A stretch of DNA of 64,000 bases from Siphonodentalium dalli (GCA_032622095.1 CP136066.1:167534664-167598663); one strand, 5' to 3'; positions 11,863 to 22,266 are shown, counted from the stretch's first letter. Notes: a model not told the origin generated them from the sequence alone. Made by a program: numbers and translations.

Positions 11863-12081
11863 GCCCCATTTCAATGTTCGTTGTGTCACAGACGTTACAA
11901 GACAAAAGGAAGTTACGACCATCATTTCTACTTCCATCACAACGACAGGGTCTTTCCCTGTCCGACCTGCGGAAAAACATTTCCTAGGGCTACTGATATG
12001 CGGAAACACCATGTTGTTCACGAGCGACAGAAGTATAGAGTTCTAGCTTTACAGCTGTCACAAGATAATACTGACCAATAG
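11863..12081 (+). CDS. ZE2: two-finger C2H2 terminal exon (72 aa)
   Basis: The acceptor is TTTTGTTTTCTCCGCAG, ending at 11862; the exon opens APFQC in phase 0. Finger 1 has helix TKGSYDH and motif YFHHND; finger 2 (VFPCPTCGKTF) has helix RATDMRK, with Asp at +3 and Lys rather than Arg at +6. A 20-residue polar tail (..LQLSQDNTDQ) ends at TAG 12079-12081. The likely branchpoint GGGCTAATG, about 25 nt upstream, coincides with the right end of a TTAA-type MITE. The 3' flank resembles that of ZE11 and is interrupted by a TA-flanked MITE at 12143-12362. Confidence 0.9.
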   Translation, partial: APFQCSLCHRRYKTKGSYDHHFYFHHNDRVFPCPTCGKTFPRATDMRKHHVVHERQKYRVLALQLSQDNTDQ

Positions 12082-12142
12082 TTTGTAGATGGTCTACATG
12101 TATCTCTTCCCAGAACGTTTTATATATATTCCAGGATATAAC

Positions 12143-12362
12143 TACAGTAATGCCCTAAATAATCTTCTCCTTAACCACAGCAGAATATGGGTAACTTTTC
12201 AGGATTTATTCGGAAATATGGCTTGTTGCCATTCATCGGAAAGCTCTCACTGAGAGCTTTCTGATGAATGGCAACAAGCCATATTTCCGACTAAATCCTG
12301 AAAAGTTAACCATAATTGTGTCTGCTGTGGTTAAGGAGTCGATTATTTAGGGCATTACTATA
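12143..12362. mobile_element. CAGTAATGCCC MITE in the ZE2 3' flank
   Basis: Complete copy. Removing it rejoins sequence that matches the ZE11 3' flank (AATAATAGAT..TGAAT), which gives a clear pre-insertion site. Confidence 0.8.
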
Positions 12363-12904
12363 ATAGATTTGAATTGAGGACACATGTCTGGAAAAGCTTC
12401 ATCAATTGATATCAATTTTATTTAGAATTTCTTATGACATTTGTGGGACAGTTTTAGGGGCTATTTTTAGAACAGAAATATGTGAGAAAACTAACAAGAG
12501 TTTTCACCCTCAACAAAGGCACATAGCAGATCAGCCAAGAGATTTACTGTGAATTATGATCAAAATAAACCACTTTATTATGCCTTTATAGACAATAATA
12601 TACCCCATCTTCAGTTTTATCTGTATTTTATTCACAAAATAGCTTTTTAGTTAAGTTTTGAAATTGGTATTTATAAAAATTATGTTGCTGTTGTAATTGT
12701 GGCCCAGAAGAGACATACTATCTTTAAGTGATTGTAGCAGTCATAATTGAAATTTAAAAAAAATATATGGCCAAAATTTCTATCTACTCAAGTGGAAACG
12801 AGGGAGACAGTGTTTCAAAACGATAGGAATATGACAAAGAGTTGACGTATATCGTATCGTTTCGCCCTGTGAGTTCTCAATACAAATTTAATCAGGATTA
12901 CCCT
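12363..12904. other. Unassigned stretch
   Basis: The first ~90 bp continue the ZE2/ZE11-like 3' flank (CATGTCTGGAAAAGC..). The remainder is not recognised. Confidence 0.5.
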
Positions 12905-13304
12905 ATAACCCTTTACCCAACAGAAGGGCCCTGTGCCAATGCATTCTCTTATATATGCGAGTCGACCATAGGTCGCCTCGCATATATAAGAGAATGCATT
13001 GGCTTAACACATTAAAAATTATAAAATTGTTAAAGAATGTAAGAAAAAATGGTAAAAAGTGTTAAAAAAAGATTTTTTTTAGGCCAATGCATTCTCTTAT
13101 ATATGCGAGGCAACCTATGGTCGACTCGCATATATAAGAGAATGCATTGGCACAGGGCATAACTGTAACTATCACAATGTGGTCAAGGAGCCGGTTCCAA
13201 TGATATCCATATTTGTATGGTTCTATTGAGACAGACCGAAGATATTTGAGGCTGTTGAAGCTTTATTTGGCCGGTTTTGGCCGTTTTGTTGGGTAAAGGG
13301 ATAA
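12905..13304. mobile_element. CCCTTTACCCAACA-family MITE, copy 1
   Basis: Ends ATAA-CCCTTTACCCAACA and TGTTGGGTAAAGGG-ATAA; inside are two ~70-bp palindromes (GCCAATGCATTCTC.. arms around GTCGACCATAGGTCG). The flank is ATAA on both sides here, against TTAA in the other copies. Confidence 0.75.
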
Positions 13305-13448
13305 AGCGGATATCTGGAAAAATCCAAATCCAATAAGTGCTATGCAATACAAAAAGCCCATTTATAAAATGATTATAATGAGAAAACATAGAGTTTAAAG
13401 TGAAACACTCTGGTGTGGTGGTCAAATTGAAATCAAGAATAATCTTGC

Positions 13449-13652
13449 TTAACCCTTTCAGTTTCAAGTCCGATTTTTGTATCAACCCATATTTCCTTGA
13501 TCATTTTTCAAATTTATTGATTATAATAATGTGATACATTATCTTAGAGCTCTTTCCATCAATGTATACCATTATTATAATCAATAAATTTGAAAAATGA
13601 TCAAGGAAATATGGGTTGATACAAAAATCGGACTTGGCACTGAAAGGGTTAA
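13449..13652. mobile_element. TTAA palindromic MITE
   Basis: TTAACCCTTTCAGT ... ACTGAAAGGGTTAA with arms of about 85 bp. It is inserted into a copy of the dispersed repeat seen at 24185-24600 (compare 13375-13448 and 13655-13985). Its inner end motif (ATGGGTTGATACAAAA) is shared with the element at 15540-16007. Confidence 0.8.
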
Positions 13653-14070
13653 AGTAGTTATTTTTACAAATATTAATCCAATTTGACAACACAAACACCG
13701 TCATTCTGATATATCAATTAAAGGTGATGACTCTCGTTGGCGAAATCATTTGTGTTAGTTTATCACTGATAGTTGCATCCCAAATCCAGATGTAAATATT
13801 TACAATTGAGTGTAGTTCAGACGATGTTTTCTATGGAGTGGTATGCTCGATTTCTATGATTTTTTCAATGATGTTAGTAGAATGCTACATTCCACAGGTT
13901 GGCATAATGCCTGAGTGCTAACTTACCAGTTTCACGCACCCGTACAAGTCCATAATATGTCTTTAAATAAACTGTAATGATGATGCATTCTGGTATATGA
14001 GAGAGAGGTCATTTCTCCCTGGGACAAAACTTGGAAGGAGTGACACGCTGTGGGGAGATTTCTCCCTTCA

Positions 14071-14484
14071 AGCCTGAAAATAGTGTCTGACATTTGCCGA
14101 ATGAGGTCCCCAGAGTGTGAATTTAGTGATGCTATCCCGCACGGCAGGCTAGCATCGCCAAATTCACCCTATGGGAACCTCATTCTGCTTAGGCTGCAAC
14201 TGCTATGTTGAAATTGGTGATGTTCACCCATTAGTCACCTCGATTATGCATTGTATATTCTGCAAATTAGAGTATATAGAAACTGAAGAGAAGGGAAAAA
14301 TTGCATCTAAATACAATGTTAATTTGAGACTATAGAAGCTTCCCAGAAGATGAGGCTTATTAAAGCAGTATGAGGTCCCCAGAGGATGAGTTTGCAAACT
14401 CCAGCCTGATGTGTGTGGTAGCTTCACTAAATTCACCCTCTGGGGACTTCATTCTGCAAATGTCAGACACACTATTTCAAGGCT
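14071..14484. mobile_element. GAGGTCCCC palindromic MITE
   Basis: Inverted ends AAGCCTGAAAATAGTGTCTG and GTCAGACACACTATTTC..; each end carries its own ~100-bp sub-palindrome (GAATGAGGTCCCC..AATTTAGTGATGCTA). Further copies: 8330-8632 (partial), 23102-23407 (diverged), 23408-23871, 28813-29190, 33358-33750, 39475-39597. Confidence 0.7.
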
Positions 14485-14564
14485 TTTCTCCCATGTTGCC
14501 CTCTAGGCTGGTCCTCTCCCAAGTCACCCTCTAGACTGGTCCCTGGTGTTTTTTATTTGTTTGC

Positions 14565-14660
14565 ATGGTACTGACTGGTGTGTTTGTTTTCTCTGCCCGG
14601 AACTGACTGGTGTGTTTGTTTTCTCTGCTCGGAACTGACTGGTGTGTTTGTTTTCTTCGC
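14565..14660 (+). repeat. Branchpoint/polypyrimidine minisatellite before ZE3
   Basis: Three units of about 32 bp: (GGTA/GGAA)CTGACTGGTGTGTTTG then TTTTCTCTGC or TTTTCTTCGCAG. Only the last carries the AG of the ZE3 acceptor. It is the same unit as before ZE4 but at low copy number, so it is probably the ancestral state of that array. Confidence 0.85.
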
Positions 14661-14662
14661 AG

Positions 14663-14884
14663 TATCCATTCCAGTGCGAGCTGTGTATGCGAGTGTACAG
14701 AACGAAAGCCAGCTACCAGGATCACTTCCAGTACCACCATTCTGGGAGAGTCTATCCCTGCCTCATTTGTGGCAAGGAATTCAGAAAAGTCAACAATCTT
14801 AATCGACACATGACAATTCACACTCGCCAGAGTCTGAAAAAAGGGATTAACATACATGTAGAACATCCTTCAAATAGGTTCTAA
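14663..14884 (+). CDS. ZE3: two-finger C2H2 terminal exon (73 aa)
   Basis: The acceptor GTTTTCTTCGCAG ends at 14662; the exon opens YPFQCELC in phase 0. Finger 1 has helix TKASYQD and motif QYHHSG; finger 2 (YPCLICGKEFRK) has helix KVNNLNR with Asn at +3. The tail of about 21 residues is basic then polar, ending in TAA 14882-14884. It is the closest relative of ZE4: same FRKVN core and the same repeated sequence before the acceptor, where three copies of a GGAACTGACTGG-plus-pyrimidine unit precede the real splice site. A TA-flanked MITE begins 46 bp after the stop, so the 3' UTR either includes it or is very short. Confidence 0.9.
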   Translation, partial: YPFQCELCMRVYRTKASYQDHFQYHHSGRVYPCLICGKEFRKVNNLNRHMTIHTRQSLKKGINIHVEHPSNRF

Positions 14885-14929
14885 ATCAGACATACATGTA
14901 TCATGGGTTAAGGTACAACATCTCTCAAA

Positions 14930-15134
14930 TACAGTATTGCCCTAAATAATCGACTCCTTAACCACAGCAGAATTATGGTTAATGTTTCAGGATTTCGTCG
15001 AAAATATGGCTTGTTGCCATTCATCGGAAAGCTCTCGCTGAGATCTTTCCAATGAATGGCAACAAGCCATATTTCCAACTAAATTATCAAAAACCCCTAA
15101 TTTTGCTATGGTTGATTATTTAGGTCGTTAATGT
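14930..15134. mobile_element. CAGTAATGCCC MITE after ZE3
   Basis: Complete but diverged copy starting 46 bp after the ZE3 stop. The right terminus has decayed (TCGTTAATGTA). Confidence 0.75.
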
Positions 15135-15539
15135 ATGTTCTAAGTCAGACAAATCAGGGGTTAAAGTAGAACATCCCTCAAATACCAGTACGTTCTAAAT
15201 CAGACATATCAGGGTTAAATGTAGAACATCCCTCAAATATGTTCTAAATCAGACAAACTAAATTGAATATACCACCAGAATGTAGACTACTAATCCTAGT
15301 TGGAACTAAATGTCAAACTCTGTTCTGTGTACTAAGAGCAGGAACCAGGCTGAATGTTTGAAATTTGGAGAAGTCTTTGTTATCCCTGTTTGGTTATTAA
15401 GGAGAAGTGGACTGTAATCGGGGAGAAGTAACAATGGCTGAAGTTCAATTCATCACACTTCTTTTATCCAATAAGTTTCATGCAACACAAGAGCCCATAT
15501 ATAGTGAGTAAGAACACCATTATAATCAGTAAATATACT

Positions 15540-16007
15540 TTAACCCTTTTAGTGCCAGGGGCCGATCTCATCGGCCCTAATTTACATGGTCTGTAGAGTG
15601 CCCTTTTTTTTTTTTTTTTTATTCTTTTTTTTTTAGATTTGTTTCTTTGTTGGGTTGAATGTTTTTTTTGGATATGCTTAAGCATGCTATTACGAATTTA
15701 AAAACAAACTGGATAAAACCTTAGGGGCATGTTATAACTCAACACTATCACCAAGTATTCATAGTAATAATTTTGATACCCATGAAAAACATAAGATTCC
15801 CTGACAATAAACCTACAAAATAAGTCTGTTAAAGAATATAAGAACAAATTATTAAAATTGTAAAAAATAATAACAAATGATGAAAAATTGTTAGGCCAAT
15901 GCATTCTCTTATATATGCGAGGCGACCTATGGTCGACTCGCATATATAAGAGAATGCATTGGTATATGGGTTGATACAAAACTCGGACCTGGCACTCAAA
16001 GGGTTAA
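15540..16007. mobile_element. TTAA MITE with internal palindrome
   Basis: TTAACCCTTTTAGTGCCAGG ... CCTGGCACTCAAAGGGTTAA, flanked by TTAA at 15540-15543 and 16004-16007. It contains a T-run (about 15605-15633) and a ~68-bp palindrome (about 15895-15962, GCCAATGCATTCTCTTATAT type). It interrupts a dispersed repeat whose halves are about 15348-15539 and 16008-16131. Confidence 0.75.
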
Positions 16008-16149
16008 ATACGATGTTGGGACATGCATATATGCATACTGATATATGAGAGAGGTCAATTCTCCCTGGGACAAACAAGGAGAAGTGGCACATTTTAGGGA
16101 GAAGATGTCGCCCTCTTTAGGCTGGTCCCTGTTTTGAAGCTTGAATAAT

Positions 16150-16510
16150 TTACCTGGAACTGACTGGATGCATTTGTATTATTTTCCGCCCGGAACTGAC
16201 TGGAAACATTTGTGTTTTCTGCCCAGAACTGACTGGTTTGTTTTTGTGTTTTCTGCCCAGAACTGACTGGTTGTGTTTGTATTTTCTGCCCGGAACTGAC
16301 TGGTTGTGTTTGTATTTTCTGCCCGGAACTGACTGGTTGTGTTTTATGCCCGGAACTGACTGGTTGTATTTTCTGCCCGGAACTGACTGGGGTTGTGTTT
16401 GTATTTTCTGCCCGAAACTGACAGGTTGTGTTTGTATTTTCTGCCCGGAACTGACTGGTTGTGTTTGTATTTTCTGCCTGGAACTGACTGGTTTGTGTTT
16501 GTTTTTTCTG
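16150..16510 (+). repeat. Branchpoint/polypyrimidine minisatellite before ZE4
   Basis: About 11 tandem units of about 20-40 bp, each with GGAACTGACTGG followed by a T/G-rich tract and TTTTCTGCC. The last unit ends in the real acceptor TTTTTTCTGCAG. CTGAC fits the metazoan branchpoint consensus. Most units end CTGCCCGG and so lack a 3' AG, but two early ones read CTGCCCAG. Confidence 0.85.
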
Positions 16511-16513
16511 CAG

Positions 16514-16699
16514 CCTCCATTCCAGTGTTTGCTGTGTATGAGAATTTACAGTACGAAAGGCAGCTACAAGGATCATTTCAACTATCATCATTCTGGGAAA
16601 GTCTATCCCTGCCCTATCTGTGGCAAGGAGTTCAGAAAAGTCAACGATCGTAACAGGCACACCGCAATTCACAATCGAATGAGAGGCATGCAACATTAG
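16514..16699 (+). CDS. ZE4: two-finger C2H2 terminal exon (61 aa)
   Basis: The acceptor GTTTTTTCTGCAG ends at 16513; the exon opens PPFQCLLC in phase 0. Finger 1 helix is TKGSYKD with NYHHSG; finger 2 (YPCPICGKEFRK) helix is KVNDRNR, with Asp at +3 and an unusual Arg at +4, where Leu is normal. The tail is only 9 residues. Two candidate AATAAA signals follow at 16735-16740 and 16758-16763. About 11 tandem copies of a 20-40 bp branchpoint/pyrimidine unit precede it. Long open frames on the opposite strand and in the other + frames are by-products of that minisatellite. ZE5 starts only 244 nt later, the tightest spacing in the array. Confidence 0.9.
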   Translation, partial: PPFQCLLCMRIYSTKGSYKDHFNYHHSGKVYPCPICGKEFRKVNDRNRHTAIHNRMRGMQH

Positions 16700-16943
16700 A
16701 CATTGAAAGTTCTAGTCCTATTGACCAAGTTAAAAATAAACATTATCTGGTCTCAACAATAAAATAGAAAAAATAATCACTGAGCACTGCTAATTTCTAC
16801 CTTTAATAGTTATTTTTGTTTCTTCTGTATTTTTCCTCTCTTTTTTGTTTTTTTTTACGAACTTTTTTTTTTTCCGTAGCATTACCTGCCACTTTTGATA
16901 ATTTCTGGCCCAATCCTAACTGGTATTTTTCTTTCCTCTACAG

Positions 16944-17123
16944 AGACCATTCAGGTGTCCATTGTGTCAGCGTACATACAGAACCAAGGGCAGTTACTCT
17001 GATCATTTCACTTTCCATCATTCCGACAAAGTCTATCCATGTCCTATCTGTGGTCGACAATTTCGAAAAAGTGGTGATTTAAAACGACATAAAGAGGTTC
17101 ACAACAGATGGAATTTGTATTAA
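16944..17123 (+). CDS. ZE5: two-finger C2H2 terminal exon (59 aa)
   Basis: The acceptor TTTCTTTCCTCTACAG ends at 16943, preceded by a good branchpoint (ATCCTAACTGG) 25-30 nt upstream. I translated this exon by hand: it opens RPFRCPLCQRTY in phase 0, finger 1 helix TKGSYSD with TFHHSD, finger 2 (YPCPICGRQFRK) helix KSGDLKR, then a 6-residue tail ending TAA 17121-17123. The tail is among the shortest of the array, so almost the whole exon is finger. The short gap from ZE4 leaves room for only a very short 3' UTR for ZE4. Confidence 0.88.
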   Translation, partial: RPFRCPLCQRTYRTKGSYSDHFTFHHSDKVYPCPICGRQFRKSGDLKRHKEVHNRWNLY

Positions 17124-17322
17124 TCCAACAATTTACTATTTTAGTGTGTAGTGTGTAAGCATATAGTGTGTAAAACAGTTGATATGTGAGGAAAGACCAG
17201 GGATGTAAATTTTCATGATTTTTTTCTTAATTTTTAACTGAAAGTTTCAGGATTTTTGTAACTTTCTGATGGGCTTTCTGTTTTCGTTTATGTGACAGAT
17301 TAATGAGGTGAAACACTTCCAA

Positions 17323-17771
17323 TTAAAGGCCCACTTAATTTTCAAATGCCCAGATCACATACACAACATATTCCTTATTATATACCATTTGGAAGAGGAT
17401 CCAAAAATATATATATTCCACCAGAACATGGAACAGCTGTGGCCTAGGAGTGTCCACCAAGTGATAGAGATTCTCAGATTCACCACAAGACTTCCCCCGT
17501 TATTTACCCCAGAATGCATCATAATTCACAACTAAGAGATTGAGTTATTCCCCTTCCATTGAGAATAATAAACTGGCAGTACAGACCTGATCAAAATTAA
17601 GAAAAGAACACACGTCGGTACTTAGACAAAAACATCATGTTCACAGATTATTCAACTGGATAAATTGATAATACAATGTTTTGGAGCTTCCTTTTTCAAA
17701 TGGTACATGATATGGAATAATATGTTGTATATAATGTGATCTGGTGATTCAATTATTAAGGTGGCCCTTAA
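17323..17771. mobile_element. AGGCCCACTTAAT inverted-end repeat after ZE5
   Basis: TTAAAGGCCCACTTAATTTTC at the left and AATTATTAAGGTGGCCCTTAA at the right; inverted ends of about 80 bp share GATCACAT..CAACATATT and CCATTTGG/CCATTTG. An inverted-orientation copy lies before ZE14 (61912-62362). Confidence 0.65.
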
Positions 17772-18063
17772 AAGCATGAATTCCAAGATGTGTGAAATAT
17801 AGCAAACAGTACATCTTGGATGCCACACCAAACACTCAGAGTATATAAATTGAAAAATTTTCCTCTATAGACTGCCTACCCCAGCAAAAATTATTTTACC
17901 TCACCTGTCCGGAATTTGGGTTTCGTGATTTTTTCGAATTGAGAGCAGTTCAGATGATGTTTTCCATGGAGTGTTATGGTCGATTTGCTTGAGATTTTCG
18001 GTGATGATAGTAGAAAGTTAATTCGACCCAACAACTGACTTGTGTCTCTTGTTTTCTTCACAG

Positions 18064-18234
18064 ACGGGGTACCAGTGTGAATTATGCAGTAGAATATACA
18101 GAACACGGGACAGTTATCGCGGACACTTCCAATATCATCACTCAGGCAAAATTTATCCGTGTACCATATGTGGCAAAGAGTTTAGAAAGAGGCAGAATAT
18201 GTTACAACACACAGCAGCTAAACATCGGAATTAG
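18064..18234 (+). CDS. ZE6: two-finger C2H2 terminal exon (56 aa)
   Basis: The acceptor CTCTTGTTTTCTTCACAG ends at 18063, with branchpoint-like AACTGACTT just upstream. It opens TGYQCELC in phase 0. Finger 1 helix is TRDSYRG with QYHHSG; finger 2 (YPCTICGKEFRK) has helix KRQNMLQ and H-x4-H spacing (HTAAKH). It is the only two-finger member with Gln instead of Arg/Lys at helix +6. The tail is two residues (RN), the shortest in the array. About 90 bp directly before the branchpoint (17935-18020) is a fragment of a dispersed repeat also found near 9340, 13660 and 24185. Confidence 0.88.
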   Translation, partial: TGYQCELCSRIYRTRDSYRGHFQYHHSGKIYPCTICGKEFRKRQNMLQHTAAKHRN

Positions 18235-18443
18235 CACCCAAAATTAGTGCATCCTGGCCTCAAAATATGGTGCTGGAGATTTGCAGAATGGGGTTTCCTA
18301 TGGATTGTCTTTGGAAATATTCAATGCAATGCTGAGTACTACATGTACATGTACTAGTAGATCTCTGTTGAAGCTCTATTTTGGTTCTAAGGAATGTCAA
18401 ACATCAAAAGAAATACGGGGCACATTTAGTCCTTCCTGTCAGA

Positions 18444-18675
18444 TTAACCCTTCTATGACTGGAGCTTCCTGAAATTGTGCGAAAACCCTGTGCCAATGAA
18501 TTCTCTTATATATTCATATATAAGAGAATACATTGGCCTAACAATATTTACCTTAACCTTCTAAGACAGTGCAATTTTTCTCTTATACACATGTATATGC
18601 GAGGCTCCCCATGAGAATGCACTGGCACATGATATTTACTGCTGCCCCAGCGCAGATTCCATTGATAAAGGGTTA
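18444..18675. mobile_element. GGAGCT-family TTAA MITE downstream of ZE6
   Basis: TTAACCCTTCTATGACTGGAGC at the left (TTAA 18444-18447); the right end GATAAAGGGTTA has lost its last A. It contains two imperfect GCCAATG..CTCTTATAT palindromes. Confidence 0.7.
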
Positions 18676-18893
18676 CATGTAAGTATGGGAAAGAAAATCC
18701 AAAAATGAAATCTAGTTTTAAAATACACTGCTACTAATAAAAGAGTAAAGTCATTGAATTCTTAATATTTACCCATTATAAAATATGGGTCGTAGGAGGG
18801 GAAATACAAATTCATTTAAGGATGAAACCCAAAAGGAGATATCTGTCAATCGTAAAACTATTTGTGCGCTGTGATGGCATTTCGTGCATAAGC

Positions 18894-19016
18894 TACAGTA
18901 ATGCCCTAAGTAATCGACTCCATAACCACAGCATAATTATGGGTAACTTTTCAGGATTTAAAGTTACCCATAATTCTGCTGTGGTTATGGAGTCGATTAC
19001 TTAGGGCAGTACTGTA
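18894..19016. mobile_element. CAGTAATGCCC MITE, centre-deleted
   Basis: 123 bp: both termini are intact, but the GGAAATATGGCTTG..centre is missing and the two halves join at GGATTTAAAGTTACCC. Confidence 0.8.
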
Positions 19017-19148
19017 TTTATAATGAAATTCTTTAGACTGTAATGCGTAGATTGTTAGAGAGTCTAATTTTAATTAGATCTGAAACGATGCTAAACCCCA
19101 ATCAACCAACCCAACTGACCTCTGTCTTTGTTTCTTTTCTTCCCGCAG

Positions 19149-19436
19149 AAAGTGTACCAGTGTGGTGAATGCCAGCGGACGTATGGGACCAAGGGCAGTT
19201 ACCAGCATCATTTCTATTATCACCACAATTACAAAATACATGCATGTCATATATGTGGAAGGGAGTTCCGAAAATCTAATCATTTGAAACGGCATTTAAT
19301 TTCACACGATCGCAAGACCTTGCCTGGCGATATAAGTGTGCCAGCCACAGTATCTCAAAGTCAGCAATGGCTGTTTGATCATAATCCATCGATTTCTCAA
19401 GATCCTCGTCTAAACTGTGAAAAATATCAAAATTGA
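19149..19436 (+). CDS. ZE7: two-finger C2H2 terminal exon with long polar tail (95 aa)
   Basis: The acceptor TTTCTTTTCTTCCCGCAG ends at 19148, with AACTGACCT branchpoint-like sequence upstream. It opens KVYQCGEC in phase 0. Finger 1 helix is TKGSYQH with YYHHNY; finger 2 (IHACHICGREFRK) helix is KSNHLKR with His at +3. A tail of about 40 residues (Ser/Gln/Asp-rich, starting DRKTLPGD) has no recognisable domain and ends at TGA 19434-19436. The tail may act as an isoform-specific protein-interaction segment, but nothing in the sequence proves this. A TTAA-type MITE with an internal tandem array starts about 30 bp downstream. Confidence 0.88.
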   Translation, partial: KVYQCGECQRTYGTKGSYQHHFYYHHNYKIHACHICGREFRKSNHLKRHLISHDRKTLPGDISVPATVSQSQQWLFDHNPSISQDPRLNCEKYQN

Positions 19437-19464
19437 GGTCGCATCTTGTTGATTTATGAATGGT

Positions 19465-20108
19465 TTAACCCTTTCTATACTAAAGCATCATTAATGAGTT
19501 GTTATCCCATGATAGGAAATGTTCAGATGATAAGTTTCACCATTTCTATACTGAAGCATCATTTGAGTTGTTATCCCATAGGAAATGTTCAAATGATAAG
19601 TTTAACCCTTTCTATACTAAAGCATCATTAATGATAGTTATCCAATAGGAAAAGTTCAGATAATAAATGTTGACCCGTTCTATACTAAAGCATCATTAAT
19701 GAGTAGTTATCCAATAGGAAAAGTTCAGATAATAAATGTTTACCCTTTCTATACAGAAGCATCATTAATGAGTAGTTATCCCATAGGAAATGTTCAGATA
19801 ATAAATTCAACAAACGGCATTGAACTTATTCTCTGAACATAAGCTTCCAATGAATGTGAATCTTCTGAACTTAATTTGGTTTGTCTATCAGTCGCCCTAA
19901 CAACCATTCCAATGTATAGGTAATACATGTAGGTCGTTTGTTGAACTTATAATCTTAATATTTCCCTCAGTAAATAGGACTCCTTATGCCATTTTATTTA
20001 TCTGAATATCTGCATTTATCACCTTAATATCCCTCCAAATCAATAATAGACCATTCCTATGTTCACTTTTAATTACTGGGAATATCCATTTTGTATAGAA
20101 AGGGTTAT
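19465..20108. mobile_element. CCCTTTCTATACT-family TTAA MITE with internal tandem array
   Basis: The left end TTAACCCTTTCTATACTAAA is repeated with ~65-70 bp spacing five times (19465-19806), so the terminal region itself became a tandem repeat. The right end is TTTGTATAGAAAGGGTTA(T). Right-end copies also sit upstream of ZE1, ZE2 and ZE11. Confidence 0.65.
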
Positions 20109-20403
20109 AATGGGAACAATTTCATGATTGAGGTAGAATATAGCTCTCATGCTAAAACCAGGGACATGGCTAGGAACAGGGACTATCCTAGTTGGTGACT
20201 TGGGAGACATCTTCTCACTAAAATGTGCCACTTCTTTCTAATTTTGTCCTTGGGGACAAGTGACTTCTGTCTCATATACATGTACAAGTATGCATATGTC
20301 CCCACAGCATGTTTAAAGTAAATTTACTGATTATAACGGTGTTTTTACTCATTGTAATTTATATATATAAAAGAGTAATTTTGGACAAGCTTAGGATAAG
20401 TTT

Positions 20404-20840
20404 AGGAGAAGGTATGTCTGTCTGTCTGGATTTTTCTCCCAGACTGCTGGTTCGATTACAACCAATTTGGTGTGGAGGTTATAACGGCGTTCAGTTTTTC
20501 AAAAATTGATTAAAACAATTTAATTAATTAAATAAGAAAAAAACAAATAAGCTCACTATGGGCCTATTTCAGCACCAGGTGTACATGTATGCTCTTTATA
20601 TATGTGCTTTCACTGTGTCCCCGTGCTATTCAATGGAATAACGGGTGTAAGTCCACTAACAGGCTCATTCCATAATCAAATTATTAGGTCCAATATGAAC
20701 CCAGTGAATAGTAGGTACATGTGTATATCTATATACAAGAGTATAGGAATTGTTTGTCATGTGCGCGAAGTGCATACAGAGGCCGCAGGCCCCTCTGACA
20801 CTGAATAAAGGCTCCCGAAGGGAACCTGTTTCAGCTAGTG
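20404..20840. repeat. Dispersed repeat ending CAGCTAGT
   Basis: It shares TCTCCCAGAC../TTCTCCCAAAC.., CAACCAATTTGGTGTG and the end TCAGCTAGT with 37610-37842. It lies inside a GGGACCAGCC-family copy (about 20158-20953). Confidence 0.5.
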
Positions 20841-20959
20841 GTTTTATAAATGGGCTCTTGTGTTGCGTAATACTTTTTGGATCATAAGAAGGGTAAAATG
20901 AACTTCAGCCATTGTTACTTCTCCCTGATTACAGTGAAACCTCTCGGCTGGTTCCTGAT

Positions 20960-22150
20960 AAGAGTGTTTCCATTGTGTGGGTGTCCAGCTTTCCAATTCC
21001 ACCCCCCACCTTGAACTAGACCAAATGCCCTACTTGGGGAAATTCCATTTGCACCCTATTGTGCTGGTTAGAAAAACAAACTATGCAAACAATTTCAGCC
21101 TACATGTATGTTTGGCGTGAAATTTCCAACTGATGCTGACTGATGGGTGAGTCCAGCATGAAATTTCCTACTGATAAACTTTTTTTGTTATGTTTGGGGG
21201 AGGGGCTATGAATCCCTGGTATAAAATATGAATAATTTTCAAGATAGCAGTCAAATATTGTTGATATGATAAAACCATGCTCTGAAAGGTGCACATTTTC
21301 AAGACAGATGTAGAATGTTGCTGAGATGACACTTTATTGTGTTATTCACAAGTATTTGTATGCTCACAATCCCTGACATGTATTATTTTGTTAGATAATC
21401 GTCATTTAGTTCCAAAGTTTTCCAAAGCAGCAGACATCTTCAGGATTTTTTTTAAGCTACATGTATGTTAAAGAAAAAAGTGTTCCATACAATTCAATCA
21501 TTCTATTCTATTCATGTGTTTATCATCCAGATTGAGGCAGGGAAGCCAGTAAAATATAGGGATGTTGTTTTAGGGTAGGTAGGGTCACAAAACTTTAATT
21601 TTGGTCTCAGGAATTAAAATTTAATAATGAACTGATCACAGGTATGATAAAGCCATCATATTTGGGGACAAGTGACCTACCAGTAGTGTCGACTAGTCAA
21701 ATCCCACAAAGTCGAGTTAAAAGACGACGACTAGTCAGTACATGCAGCTGAGAATTATATACTAGTAGCTATACCCATATCCTTATTCCTCCCTCTCCTT
21801 GTCGCAATTTTCACCCATTACTAGCGCTGTTTAATGGACAATAATTCAGTGGAAATATAGCGGTTCATCAAATCATGTGATAAAAGTCTTCATAATTGAT
21901 TCAATTGATGAAAGAACTCAAGTAATATTTATGTCACAGATGTTGAAACCAAGAGATCAACACAACAGGTATAAAAAAATCGTAAAACATCAGCTTAATA
22001 ATGCGATATCGTGCACGCTATTAAACCGGAAGTATTTATTGAACATGCTATTTTGATAAACCGGTGTTCTTCAACCAATCGTATTGATTAAAACGTCCTG
22101 AATCTTTTATCAAGATTTCTCATTTTCTATATGCATTTATTATTTACCTA
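20960..22150. other. Unassigned stretch
   Basis: No repeats or coding frames I can support. Confidence 0.5.
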
Positions 22151-22154
22151 GGTG

Positions 22155-22266
22155 TACGTACATCAGCATCTCCATGGTGATTGTAGACTCGTTACATCAG
22201 CATCTCCATGGTGACCATATATACTAATTTTATCAGCATCTCCATTGTGATTGTAGATACACTCAT
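22155..22266. repeat. Three-unit tandem repeat CATCAGCATCTCCATGG
   Basis: The word occurs three times at spacing of 40-50 bp, each followed by TGATTGTAGA or TGACCATATA. Confidence 0.7.

Noticed and set aside
16094-16696. 200-residue minus-strand open frame opposite ZE4
   Set aside because: It reads the acceptor minisatellite and the antisense of ZE4. Composition is a monotonous Gln/Ser/Thr repeat; ZE4 on the + strand explains the region.
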